Below are positions 48,240-57,166 of a stretch of DNA of 64,000 bases, in pieces. The notes beneath the pieces were generated by a model, which made no database searches, had not been told where the DNA came from, and saw nothing but the letters and a program-made list of their open reading frames with translations. This DNA comes from Saccharopolyspora rectivirgula DSM 43747 (lineage in GTDB: Bacteria; Actinomycetota; Actinomycetes; Mycobacteriales; Pseudonocardiaceae): positions 59,896 through 123,895 of the forward strand of contig NZ_AYJW01000002.1 in the NCBI RefSeq assembly GCF_000497205.1, given 5' to 3'. The position numbers were made by a program, and so were the translations under genes. The first letter of the stretch is position 1. The number at the start of each line of letters is the position of its first letter.

Positions 48240-49052
48240 TCACAGCTGTTCGGACAGCTCCGGGAGGAAACCCGCCACCCGGGTGTACACCCCGGGCATG
48301 CCCGGCCGACCGCATCCGGTGCCGAAGGAAACGACCCCGGCCAACCTGCCGTTGACCACGAACGGCCCCCCGGAGTCGCCGGCGCAGGCGTCCTTGCCGC
48401 CTTCCGGGTAGCCCGCGCAGAACATGCTGGTCGGCACGAAGCTGGGATAGGCCTGCTGGCAAGCGCCGTCCGGAACCACCGGCAGCGCGACCGAACGCAA
48501 GGTCGGCGAGCCGGGACCGCCTTCGCTGGTGGTTCCCCAGCCGTAGACCCGACCGAGGGCACCGGGCCGGTAGACCTCGGTGTCCGCGGCCTCCACCAGC
48601 GGGACCGGCCGCTGGGGCATGGGGGCGCGCAGGGTGAACACCGCGATGTCGTCGCCTTCCGTGTAGTGCCGGTAGGTCGGAGGCACCCAGACCCGCTCGA
48701 CCTGGCGCACCTCGCCTTGTGCGGTGCGCAGGTCGACCCGGCCGCCCACCACCCGGAAGTCGCTGGCCGGCCGGACCACTCCCCCGACGGGGGAAACCGC
48801 GCAGTGCGCCGCGGTGACGACCTTGGTGGGGGAGACCAGAGCGCCACCGCAGAAGTGCTTCCCGGAGCTGTCGGTGATGGCCATCACCCAGGAAGCCTGA
48901 CCTTGGCCGACTTCCGCCCCGCCGAGGATCCGCGGAGTCGGCTGCTGCGCCGCGTTCGCCGCCGGAGCCGCTGCTGCGGTCGCCGCCACCGCGGCCCCGA
49001 CCGCAGCGATCCGGCGCAGCGCCCTGCTCTTGCCGCCCTGGGTGCGCCCCAC
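48240..49052 (-). CDS. secreted trypsin-like serine protease (S1)
   Basis: 270 residues. A signal peptide is present (KSRALRRIAAVGAAVAATAAAAPAANA), then the N-terminus RILGGAEVGQGQASWVM. The catalytic triad is visible: His in VTAAHC, Asp in EGDDIAVFTL, Ser in CAGDSGGPFVV. Asp six residues before the Ser (KDACAGDSGG) implies trypsin-like specificity. The start is the GTG at 49052 after GGAGGGG; an ATG at 49133 would add 27 odd residues before the signal. It is similar in layout to the protease gene at 50.0-50.8 kb. Confidence 0.92.
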   Translation of the reverse strand: MGRTQGGKSRALRRIAAVGAAVAATAAAAPAANAAQQPTPRILGGAEVGQGQASWVMAITDSSGKHFCGGALVSPTKVVTAAHCAVSPVGGVVRPASDFRVVGGRVDLRTAQGEVRQVERVWVPPTYRHYTEGDDIAVFTLRAPMPQRPVPLVEAADTEVYRPGALGRVYGWGTTSEGGPGSPTLRSVALPVVPDGACQQAYPSFVPTSMFCAGYPEGGKDACAGDSGGPFVVNGRLAGVVSFGTGCGRPGMPGVYTRVAGFLPELSEQL

Positions 49053-49300
49053 TTCGCCCCTCCACCGTTGTCGATCTTCCCGACGACACACGGTAGTCAC
49101 CCGGACACCCGGGAAACACGAGGCGCAACTCACAGCTGAGCAGTAAAAAATTTCGCTATCATGTCTTTCGGCAGGAATATTTACGCGATGATTCCTGATC
49201 TCGCTTAGCTCCTCCGCCGGAATTCCCGCTCAGCGCCCAACGGCCACCAAGCCCGGGCCAGCCGAGCACGCCGACGGGAGGAGCAGATCCATCCGATCGA

Positions 49301-49960
49301 GTGACCAACACGTTGTGGGGGGCTGCGTTGTCGCTGGACCTAACACCGCTACCGGCATTCCTGATCGCCAGCTTGGTCGTGGTGCTCACTCCTGGCGTCG
49401 ACTCGTTCCTGCTGCTGCGCACCTCGCTGCACCACGGCCGCCGCGCCGGCCTGCTGGCCCTGGCCGGCATCCACAGCGCGAGCACGGTGCAGATGGCCGC
49501 AGCCATCTCCGGACTGGGCACCCTGATCGCCAGCCGCCCCGCCGTGCTGTCCGCCATGAAGTGGATCGGCGCGGCCTACCTGCTCTACCTGGCCGGAGCC
49601 ATCCTGCACGGCTTGTGGCTCACCAGGAAGGAGTCCTCCCCCGGAACCCTGGAGCGGAGCGATCCGGCCCCCGGCAACCCCTACCTGCGAGGCCTGCTCA
49701 GCAACATCACCAATCCGAAGATGCTGCTGTTCAGCCTCGCCTTCCTGCCGCAGTTCGTCGGCAACTCCGCCCAGCCCGCGGTGCAGTTGACCGTGCTGGG
49801 CCTGGTCTTCCTGGGAGTCGCCGCGATCTGGGAAACGACCATCGTGCTGGCCGCCTCCCGGATCGCCCAGCGCCTCCAACAGCCCCGGGTGCTGCGCACC
49901 TTGGACACGGTGAGCGCAGCGGCCTTCCTGACCATCTCGATCGGCCTGGTCACCGGCTGA
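49301..49960 (+). CDS. LysE/RhtB family exporter
   Basis: A 219-residue, roughly six-span exporter for amino acids or related small molecules. The N-terminal ASLVVVLTPGVDSFLLLRTSLHHGRRAGL matches the family's T-P-G-P-x-x motif, and the central GLLSNITNPKMLLFSLAFLPQF holds the hallmark N-P-K. The start is taken as GTG at 49301; the ribosome site is weak, so an internal start a few codons on is possible. It is flanked by two protease genes on the other strand. Confidence 0.88.
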   Translation: MTNTLWGAALSLDLTPLPAFLIASLVVVLTPGVDSFLLLRTSLHHGRRAGLLALAGIHSASTVQMAAAISGLGTLIASRPAVLSAMKWIGAAYLLYLAGAILHGLWLTRKESSPGTLERSDPAPGNPYLRGLLSNITNPKMLLFSLAFLPQFVGNSAQPAVQLTVLGLVFLGVAAIWETTIVLAASRIAQRLQQPRVLRTLDTVSAAAFLTISIGLVTG

Positions 49961-49964
49961 AGCC

Positions 49965-50004
49965 GACGTGGCCGGGGACGTGCTCCCGCAGCCCCGGCCA
50001 CGTC
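49965..50004. terminator. bidirectional hairpin terminator
   Basis: A perfect 13-bp stem (GACGTGGCCGGGG with CCCCGGCCACGTC) and a 14-base loop between the convergent LysE and protease genes. Confidence 0.7.
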
Positions 50005-50007
50005 GAC

Positions 50008-50808
50008 TCATGCGCCCAGTTGAGCGGCGATGTCGTCGTGGTAAGCGGCGACCTTGGTGTAGACACCGGGATAGCCGGGGCGAGCGCACCCGCTGCCGGT
50101 GGAGACGATCCCGATCAGCTTGCCGCCGGCGACCAGCGGCCCGCCGGAATCCCCCTGACAGCTGTCAATCCCCCCTTGCGGCGCTCCCGCGCACACCATC
50201 CGGTCCCCGCGGTACTGCGGATAAGCCGACTGGCAGTCCTGGTCCCCGATGACCTGGACATCGGCCTTGCGCAACACGTCCGACGCCGCCCCGCCTTCCG
50301 ACGTGGCTCCCCAACCGAACACCGAAGCCGGGGTGTCCGGCTGGTACAGCCCGTCGTCGCGCGCCGAAGCCAACGGCAGCGACTCGTACGGCAGGTTCTG
50401 GTCGAGCGTGAGCACCGCCACGTCCGAGCCGCGGTTGGCGTTCTGGAACTGCGGGTGCACCCAGATGTCCGTGACCGCGGCGACGACGCCGTCATTGCTC
50501 CGCTTGTCCTCCCGACCGGCGACGACCTGCAGTGACTCGGGAGTTTCCGAGTGCACGCAGTGCGCGGCGGTCACCACCTTGTTCTCCTTCGCCAAGGTGC
50601 CGCCGCAGTACTGGTTCCCTTGGGTGTCGACCAGGTACACCACCCACGGGTGCTCGGCGATGGAAACCGGTTGTCCCCCGACGATCGGCTGCCTGGACGA
50701 GAACCCGGTCTGCTCAGCGTTCGCGGTGGGCGTCAGGAAGGCGGCTGACAGTACAGCTGCCAGCGCCCCCGTCGCCAGCATGCTCATGCGCTGCAGGGCA
50801 CTTGCCAT
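50008..50808 (-). CDS. secreted trypsin-like serine protease (S1), second copy
   Basis: 266 residues. Signal peptide MASALQRMSMLATGALAAVLSAAFLTPTANA, then PIVGGQPVSIAEHPWVV. Catalytic His is in VTAAHC, Asp in GSDVAVLTLD, Ser in CQGDSGGPLVAGG. Asp in DSCQGDSGG again suggests trypsin-like cleavage after Lys/Arg. The Streptomyces trypsin and Saccharopolyspora-type secreted proteases look the same. The start is the ATG at 50808; a GGAG lies upstream. Confidence 0.93.
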   Translation of the reverse strand: MASALQRMSMLATGALAAVLSAAFLTPTANAEQTGFSSRQPIVGGQPVSIAEHPWVVYLVDTQGNQYCGGTLAKENKVVTAAHCVHSETPESLQVVAGREDKRSNDGVVAAVTDIWVHPQFQNANRGSDVAVLTLDQNLPYESLPLASARDDGLYQPDTPASVFGWGATSEGGAASDVLRKADVQVIGDQDCQSAYPQYRGDRMVCAGAPQGGIDSCQGDSGGPLVAGGKLIGIVSTGSGCARPGYPGVYTKVAAYHDDIAAQLGA

Positions 50809-51115
50809 CTCGCTGCTCTCCTCCCCCGGAGCTCACCGGAACGGTCCCCCATGACCGGCCCTCCTCCGGTCCGACAAAGTGTCCATGACAGAGAGGATCA
50901 CAGCGCGACTTCAGATACAGCCCCTCCCGCCAGGCGAGCCCGAACAGGTTACAGGTCCGCGGCAAAACCACCCGTACGACCCAAATCCAGCGGTCAAGAT
51001 TCTTCTTGCCACAGCAGGGTTTTCGCATTTGACCACGGTTTTTCGCGGCACCGCAGCGGAAAGCAACCGGCACCACTCCGGAAAATTAGCCCTGCCGGTC
51101 GAAATTCCGCTGGCT
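50809..51115 (-). other. 307-base gap between cobN and the protease gene
   Basis: No gene is supported. It is less GC-rich than its neighbours and includes A/T-rich patches near 51000-51060. It should contain the protease promoter; I could not fix clear -35/-10 boxes, and I see no strong terminator after cobN. Confidence 0.5.
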
Positions 51116-54100
51116 TCAACCTTCGAGCTCACCCTCCAGGTCGAGGTAGACCGCGCGCAGCTGGTCGAGAACGGTCTCGTCCGGCTCCTCCCACAACCCG
51201 CGTTCGGCGGCTTCCAACAACCGTTCCGTCATCCCGCGCAGCGCCCAGGGGTTCGACTGCCGCAGGAACTGCTGCACCTGTTCGTCGAACACGTAGGAGT
51301 CGGCGAGCTTCTGGTACATCCAGTCGTCGACGACCCCGGCCGTGGCGTCGAAACCGAACAGGTAATCCACCGTGGCGGCGAGTTCGAACGCACCTTTGTA
51401 CCCGTGGCGCTGCATCGCCGAAATCCACTTCGGATTGACCACGCGCGCGCGGAAGACCCGCTTGGTCTCCTCCGCGAGGCTCCGGGTGCGCACGGCGTGC
51501 GGCACGGCCGAGTCCCCCACGTAGGCGGCCGGGTTGCGCCCGGAGAGCGCCCGCACCATGGCGACCATGCCGCCGTGGTACTGGAAGTAGTCGTCGGAAT
51601 CGGCGATGTCGTGCTCCCGGGTGTCGACGTTCTTGGCCGCCACCTGGATGCGCCGGAACGCGGCCTCCATGTCGCCGCGGGCCGGGCAACCGTCCAGCCC
51701 CTTGCCGTAGGCGTAGCCGCCCCAGGTCGCGTACACCTCCGCCAGGTCCTCGTCGCTGCGCCAGTTGCGCGCGTCGATCAGCGGCAGCAACCCGGCACCG
51801 TAAGCGCCCGGTTTCGAGCCGAAGATGCGGGCCGAAGCGCGCCGGGCGTCCCCGTGCTCCCCCACGTCGGCGCGGTAGTGCGCGGCCAGGTAGTTCCAGT
51901 CGTCCGGCTCGTCCAGCTCGGCGACCGTCCGCACCGCCTCGTCCACCAGGGAGACCACGTGCGGGAAGGCGTCCCGGAAGAACCCGGAGATCCGCACCAC
52001 CACGTCGATGCGCGGTCGGCCGAGCTCCTCCAGGGGCACGACGTCGAAGCCGGTGACGCGGCGGGAGGCGTCGTCCCAGACCGGGCGGCACCCCATCAGC
52101 CACAGGACTTCCCCGATGTCGTCGCCCTGGGTGCGCATGGCCGAGGTGCCCCACACGGTCAAGCCCACCGACTTCGGGTACTCCCCGGTGTCCTGCCGGT
52201 GCCGGGCGATCAGCGACTCGGCCAGCGCCGAACCGACGTCGAACGCGTTGCGGGACGGGATGGCCTTCGGGTCCACCGAGTAGAAGTTGCGCCCGGTGGG
52301 CAGCACGGACACCAGCCCGCGGGTCGGGGAGCCGGACGGGCCGGCCGGCACGAAACCGCCGTCCAGCGCGTGCAGCAGATTGGCGACCTCCTGGGTGGTG
52401 CCCAGCAGCCGGGGCACCACTTCGGCGCAGGCGAACCGGAGCACCTCGGCGACCTGCCGGACCGGTTCTGCCAGCACCCCGGACACCACCTGGTCGACCT
52501 GGTCGGCCCGCCACTGCGCGCGGGCCAGCTCGGTGACCAGCCGGCGGGCCAGTTCCTCCAGCAGGTCGACCGCGTCCGAGGCCGTGGCCGCCGGGCCGTC
52601 GACCAGACCGCGCAGCGCCTCCGGCACGTCCACCTTCGCCCCCGGATCGGCGAGCAGCGCCTGCTCGTCCAGCCCGAAGTGCGCGGCCAGCGCGGAGCGC
52701 AGCCCGGGCAGGGCCCCGACCTTGCCGCCGAACATCTGCCGGGCCCGCAGCACCGCGAGCACGTCGTTGACCAGCTCCTCGCCCTCCGGGGCGCGGCCCA
52801 GGACGTGCAGCCCGTCCCGGATCTGCACGTCCTTGATCTCGCAGAGGTAGCCGTCGATGTGCATGACGAAGTCGTCGAACGACTCGTCGTCCGGCTGTTC
52901 CTCCTGGTGCAGGTCGCGGTGCAGCTCAGCGCTGGTGACCAGGTCCCAGATCTGGTTCTGCAGCGCGGGTTTCTTGTCCGGGTCCAGCTCGGAGACCATG
53001 GCGTACTCGTCCAGCAGCTGCTCCAGCTTGGCGATCTCGCCGTAGCTGTCCGCGCGCGCCATGGGCGGGATCATGTGGTCGATGACGACCGCGTGGCCGC
53101 GGCGCTTGGCCTGGGTGCCCTCCCCCGGGTCGTTGACGATGAACGGGTAGACCAGCGGCAGGTCGCCGAGCACGGCGTCCGGTGCGCAGTCTGCCGCCAT
53201 GCCCAGTCCCTTGCCCGGGAGCCACTCCAGGGTGCCGTGCTTGCCCAGGTGCACCACGGCGTGCGCGCCGAACTCCTCGTCCAGCCAGCGGTACGCGGCC
53301 AGGTACTGGTGCGAGGGCGGCAGATCCGGGTCGTGGTAGATGGCGATCGGGTTCTCGCCGAAGCCCCGGGGCGGTTGGATGAGCAGCACCACGTTGCCGA
53401 ACCGCAGCGCGGCGACGTAGATCGCGCCTTCGCCGTCGACGTAGAGCTCGCCGGGCGGGTCGCCCCAGTGCTCGGTCATGGCCTCCCGCAGGCCCTGCGG
53501 AAGCGCGTCGAACCACTCCCGGTACCGGCTGGCCGGGACCCGGATGGCGGCCTGCTCCATCTGCTCCTCGGTCAGCCACTCCACGTCGTGGCCACCCGCT
53601 TCGATCAGCCGGTGGACGAGCCCGTCTCCATCCAATTCGGACAGATCGAGTCCGCCGAGGTCGTACCCGGCTTCGGCCAGGGCGCGCAGCAGGACCACCG
53701 CGGACGCCGGGGTGTCCAGCCCGACCGCGTTGCCCACCCGGGAGTGCTTCGTCGGGTAGGAGGAGAGCACGATCGCCAACCGCTTGTCCCGGTTCGCCAC
53801 CCGCCGGAGCCTGGCCAGGGCCGTCGCGGTGCCGGCCACGCGCCGCGCCCGCTCCGGATCGGCCACGTAGCGCGGAATTCCGTCTTCGCCGCTCTCCTTG
53901 AAGGAGAACGGAACGCTGATCAACCGGCCGTCGAACTCCGGGACCGCCACCTGCATGGCAGCGTCCATCGGGGACAGCGCGGCGTCGCTCCCGCTCCAGG
54001 TGGCGCGGGTGGTGGTCAGGCACAACCCCTGCAGCACCGGGATGTCCAAGGCGGCCAGCGCACCGGCGTCCCAGGAGTCCTCGTCACCGCCGGCACTGGC

Positions 54101-54802
54101 GCTCGCCGCGACCGACCCGCCGGCGGCCAGCACCGTCGCGATGAGCACGTCGCAGTCGGACAGCAGCTCCCGCAGGCCGTCCATGTCGCTGAGCCCGCGC
54201 AGCGAACCGCAGAACACCGGGAGGGCGTTCGCGCCAGCGCGCTCGACCTGATCGGCGAGGACGTCGACGAACCCGGTGTTGCCGGACAGCGCGTGCGCTC
54301 GGTAGAAGACGATGCCCACCGTGGGTCGACCGGCCTCGCGAGACCGGTCGCCGTGCACCCCGAACTCGGGCATCTTCTTGGGCGGTTGGAAGCCCTCCCC
54401 GGTCAGCAGCACGGCGTCGGAGAGGAACCGGGCCAGCTCGCGCAGGTTCTCCGGGCCGCCTTCCACCAGGTAGGCCAGGGCTTGCGTGCTGACCCCGGCG
54501 GGCACGGTGGACAGGCTCATCAGCTCCGCGTCCGGCGCCGCCTCGCCGCCCAGGGCGATCACTGGGATCCCGGAGGCCAGCACGGCGTCCAGGCCTTCTT
54601 CCCAGGCCCGGCGCCCGCCCAGCAGCCGGACCACCGCGACGTCGATCCCGGCCAACAGGTCGGGCAGCTCTTCGGGATCCGTTCGGGAGGGGTTGGCGAC
54701 GCGGTAGTCCGCTCCGGAGGCCTTGGCCGCCAGGAGGTCGGTGTCCGCGGTGGAGAGCAGCAGGACACGGGCACCGGAGTGCGAGCCGGCGTGTTCAGTC
54801 AC
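51116..54802 (-). CDS. cobN: cobaltochelatase large subunit CobN
   Basis: The ring-binding subunit that inserts Co2+ into hydrogenobyrinic acid a,c-diamide. 1228 residues, normal for CobN. The N-terminal part has VLLLSTADTDLLAA and PTVGIVFYRAHALSGNTGFVD. The core contains VLSSYPTKHSRVGNAVGLDTPAS, HLGKHGTLEWLPGKGLGM, VGLTVWGTSAMRTQGDDIGEVLWLMG and RNPAAYVGDS. The start is the GTG at 54802 after GAGAGGA; an in-frame ATG at 54880 would fall inside the riboswitch. ChlID, elsewhere in the cluster, is its likely ATPase partner. Confidence 0.95.
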   Translation of the reverse strand: MTEHAGSHSGARVLLLSTADTDLLAAKASGADYRVANPSRTDPEELPDLLAGIDVAVVRLLGGRRAWEEGLDAVLASGIPVIALGGEAAPDAELMSLSTVPAGVSTQALAYLVEGGPENLRELARFLSDAVLLTGEGFQPPKKMPEFGVHGDRSREAGRPTVGIVFYRAHALSGNTGFVDVLADQVERAGANALPVFCGSLRGLSDMDGLRELLSDCDVLIATVLAAGGSVAASASAGGDEDSWDAGALAALDIPVLQGLCLTTTRATWSGSDAALSPMDAAMQVAVPEFDGRLISVPFSFKESGEDGIPRYVADPERARRVAGTATALARLRRVANRDKRLAIVLSSYPTKHSRVGNAVGLDTPASAVVLLRALAEAGYDLGGLDLSELDGDGLVHRLIEAGGHDVEWLTEEQMEQAAIRVPASRYREWFDALPQGLREAMTEHWGDPPGELYVDGEGAIYVAALRFGNVVLLIQPPRGFGENPIAIYHDPDLPPSHQYLAAYRWLDEEFGAHAVVHLGKHGTLEWLPGKGLGMAADCAPDAVLGDLPLVYPFIVNDPGEGTQAKRRGHAVVIDHMIPPMARADSYGEIAKLEQLLDEYAMVSELDPDKKPALQNQIWDLVTSAELHRDLHQEEQPDDESFDDFVMHIDGYLCEIKDVQIRDGLHVLGRAPEGEELVNDVLAVLRARQMFGGKVGALPGLRSALAAHFGLDEQALLADPGAKVDVPEALRGLVDGPAATASDAVDLLEELARRLVTELARAQWRADQVDQVVSGVLAEPVRQVAEVLRFACAEVVPRLLGTTQEVANLLHALDGGFVPAGPSGSPTRGLVSVLPTGRNFYSVDPKAIPSRNAFDVGSALAESLIARHRQDTGEYPKSVGLTVWGTSAMRTQGDDIGEVLWLMGCRPVWDDASRRVTGFDVVPLEELGRPRIDVVVRISGFFRDAFPHVVSLVDEAVRTVAELDEPDDWNYLAAHYRADVGEHGDARRASARIFGSKPGAYGAGLLPLIDARNWRSDEDLAEVYATWGGYAYGKGLDGCPARGDMEAAFRRIQVAAKNVDTREHDIADSDDYFQYHGGMVAMVRALSGRNPAAYVGDSAVPHAVRTRSLAEETKRVFRARVVNPKWISAMQRHGYKGAFELAATVDYLFGFDATAGVVDDWMYQKLADSYVFDEQVQQFLRQSNPWALRGMTERLLEAAERGLWEEPDETVLDQLRAVYLDLEGELEG

Positions 54803-54844
54803 GGCATTCCTCTCTCGGGGTGCGCGCCCCGGTAGGGGACGGCG

Positions 54845-54995
54845 GGAGGAGTCTCCTGGCTCCCGGATCGACGCGGTCACCTCGCCTTCCCACCCGCGAG
54901 GGCAGTGGCGACTTGAGGGACCGCTCCCCGGTCACAGTGGCGCGACCGCCCCGGATTCGCACCGGGTTCCTCGCTGCACCGCCGTGGTCTGATCC
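54845..54995 (-). promoter_or_regulatory. cobalamin riboswitch upstream of cobN
   Basis: On the minus strand: GGAACCCGGTGCGAATCCGGG, then GCCACTGTGACCGGGGAGCGG, then GATCCGGGAGCCAGGAGAC. It ends about 40 bases before the cobN GTG. Confidence 0.92.
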
Positions 54996-55318
54996 TGTTC
55001 CTAGCTAGTGCCAGCTGGTCATTGTGCGGGCAACGGCGGCAAATCTCTATGGTGTCGATCACGACGTCCCGCGCGACCTCCTCGGAGTCGACGCCGGCGG
55101 CCGCCGCTAATCCATTGTGGACTGGTCGTTCGGCTGCGCAGCCCCGCTGCCCGCAGCACCGCCGGAGCCGGCACCAAACCCCCAGCGACCGGCCGAGGAG
55201 TCGCACACGCGTGCAACACGCCAGGCGCATTCGAGGCGATGCCCGCTGGCCCCGACCTCTAGGCTGGGGAGCAGGTGATCGTTCACCTCGAGACCTCGCA
55301 GAAGAGGAGGATGCTCAA
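54996..55318 (-). other. 323-base gap between cobN leader and PEBP gene
   Basis: No gene is firmly supported. On the minus strand about 20 codons around 55045-55105 have fully GC third positions ([15 protein letters not shown]), which looks coding, but no bounded gene can be drawn. The region should also hold the two divergent promoters. Confidence 0.4.
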
Positions 55319-55864
55319 ATGAGCCTGGAACGTCCGGTGGACCCGGATCCGTACTCGCTGCTCCCCCAGGTTCCCTCGTTCACCGTCACCTCGGACGACG
55401 TGGCCCACGAACAGCCGATGAGCCAGGACCACGCGTACGACGGGATGGGGGCCAACGGCAAGAACCTCTCGCCGCACCTGCGCTGGGAAGGCTTCCCGGA
55501 GAACACCAAGAGCTTCGTGGTCACCTGCTTCGACCCGGACGCCCCCATCCCGGGCGGCTTCTGGCACTGGGTGCTCGTCGACGTGCCCGCCACCGTGACC
55601 GAACTGCCGACCGACGCGGGCAACCGCAACGGCAGCGGTCTCCCGGCCGGCGCGTTCCACGTCGCCAACGACATGGGTGAGCGCGCCTACGGCGGTGCGG
55701 CTCCGCCGCCCGGGGACCGCCCGCACCGCTACTACTTCGCCGTGCACGCGGTCGACGTCGAGAAGCTCGGCGTGGACGAGAACGCCAGCCCGGCCGTGGT
55801 CAGCTTCAACCTGGCGTTCCACACCCTGGCCCGGGCCGTCCTCGCCCCGACCTACCAGCACTGA
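55319..55864 (+). CDS. PEBP family protein (YbhB/YbcL type)
   Basis: 181 residues of the phosphatidylethanolamine-binding-protein fold. The family motif is clear: [20 protein letters not shown] (D-P-D-A-P and G-x-x-H-W), followed by [23 protein letters not shown] (GPPxGxHxY-type). The start is ATG at 55319 behind GAGGAGG. It has no signal peptide. Ligand and role in actinomycetes are unknown. Confidence 0.92.
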   Translation: MSLERPVDPDPYSLLPQVPSFTVTSDDVAHEQPMSQDHAYDGMGANGKNLSPHLRWEGFPENTKSFVVTCFDPDAPIPGGFWHWVLVDVPATVTELPTDAGNRNGSGLPAGAFHVANDMGERAYGGAAPPPGDRPHRYYFAVHAVDVEKLGVDENASPAVVSFNLAFHTLARAVLAPTYQH

Positions 55865-55890
55865 TCGAATCACTGCAACGGGTGATTCGA
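55865..55890 (+). terminator. hairpin after the PEBP gene
   Basis: TCGAATCAC and GTGATTCGA pair perfectly (9 bp) around an 8-base loop, starting at the PEBP stop. No T-run follows. Confidence 0.55.
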
Positions 55891-55981
55891 GGCGGAGAAC
55901 CGGCTCGAGCTCGAATCCGCGGGCAGCACCCGGCCCTCTCCTCGGGCAGCGACTTCCGTCCCGTGACCGCCAGGAGAGGAA

Positions 55982-57166
55982 TTGGACCGGGTGCTGCCCG
56001 CTGTTTCCGCCGCCGCCAGCGCGGTGGTGCTCGCCGCACTGCTGCTGCCGCTGGTGCTGACCCGCCAATACCGCCTCCGGGGCAGCCCGGACGCCGGACG
56101 GCTCGCCCACCGCTTCCTGGCGCTGCTCTACGCTTGCGCGCTGGCCAACTACGCCTTCGGCCCGCTGCCCGACCGGTCCTCCGAGATCGTCTGCCGCGAC
56201 CAGCCGCAACTGGTGCCGCTGGGCGGCCTCGCCGGGCTCGACCTGCCGGTGTCCGGCCGGCAGCTGCTGGCCGGGCTGGCGCGAGAACCGAACCAGCAGT
56301 TCGCGCTCAACGTCCTGCTGTTCCTCCCGCTGGGCATGCTGCTGCGGAGCGCGTTCCGGCTGCGGCCGCCGGTGCTCGCGGCAGCCGGATTCGCCGTTTC
56401 CGCGCTGGTGGAGCTCACCCAACTGACCGGGCTGTGGTTCGCCTACCCGTGCCCGTACCGGTTGTTCGACGTCGACGACCTCGTGGCCAACACCACCGGA
56501 GCGCTGATCGGCGGGGTGCTCGGGCCCCTGCTGCCCCGGCCCGCCCCGGTCGACCGGCCACCGCAGCTGCCCAGACCGGTGACCCGGCCGCGCCGCCTGG
56601 CCGGGATGGCCTGCGACCTGCTGCTCCTCTGCTGGCTCGGCGACTTCCTGGCCACGGGTGCGCACCTGGCGTCCGGACCGCTCCCGGCCGGGGCGCGCTC
56701 CGCCGCCAGATGGCTGCTCCCCGCGCTCCTGCTGCTGGCCGCTGCGCTGCCCACCGGGGCCACGCTCGGGCAGCGGGCGGTCCTGCTGCGCCCCGTGCGC
56801 GCCGACGGGACCGAGCCGCGCCGGGTCCAGACCACCGGGCGCTGGCTGGTCGGGCTCGGCGGCCTCGGAGCGGTGCAATCCCTGGCCAGCTCGGTCGCGG
56901 TGCCCTGGTTGCCGCTGCTGACCGGCCTGCTGTGGTGCGCCGCCCACGCGTGGGGTGTGAGGAACACCCGTGATCAGCGCGGAATCAGCGGCCTGCTCAC
57001 GGGGTTGACATTGATCGACGCCCGCATCCCCGACCGGGCTCCCATAGCCACCCGAGTTAGGACAGGATGGACCAGTGCGGCACTTCGACCTGATCATCGT
57101 CGGCTCCGGTTCCGGGAACTCGATCCTCGACGACCGGTTCTCCGACTGGGACGTGGCAATCGTTGA
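55982..57166 (+). CDS. VanZ-like membrane protein
   Basis: 394 residues. The VanZ domain covers about residues 40-180: FALNVLLFLPLGMLLRSAF, LVELTQLTGLW, YRLFDVDDLVANTTGALIG (the N-x-x-L-F-x-P-x-G and D-h-D-D-x-x-x-N-x-x-G pattern). More hydrophobic spans follow to about residue 330. The start is TTG at 55982 after AGGAGAGG. The last 92 bases overlap the mycothione reductase start, and the final 45 residues are Arg-rich and probably carry no function. VanZ gives low-level teicoplanin resistance in enterococci; a resistance role here is not shown. Confidence 0.8.
   Translation: MDRVLPAVSAAASAVVLAALLLPLVLTRQYRLRGSPDAGRLAHRFLALLYACALANYAFGPLPDRSSEIVCRDQPQLVPLGGLAGLDLPVSGRQLLAGLAREPNQQFALNVLLFLPLGMLLRSAFRLRPPVLAAAGFAVSALVELTQLTGLWFAYPCPYRLFDVDDLVANTTGALIGGVLGPLLPRPAPVDRPPQLPRPVTRPRRLAGMACDLLLLCWLGDFLATGAHLASGPLPAGARSAARWLLPALLLLAAALPTGATLGQRAVLLRPVRADGTEPRRVQTTGRWLVGLGGLGAVQSLASSVAVPWLPLLTGLLWCAAHAWGVRNTRDQRGISGLLTGLTLIDARIPDRAPIATRVRTGWTSAALRPDHRRLRFRELDPRRPVLRLGRGNR

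Noticed and set aside
50879..54835. A plus-strand open frame of 1318 codons opposite cobN
   Set aside because: It mirrors the high third-position GC of cobN on the other strand, is full of Arg/Gly/His/Gln runs, and shows no domain. Long antisense frames are expected at this GC content.
55865..55981. Possible attachment site near the perfect 9-bp inverted repeat
   Set aside because: No integrase, tRNA or second copy is nearby; a terminator explains it better.
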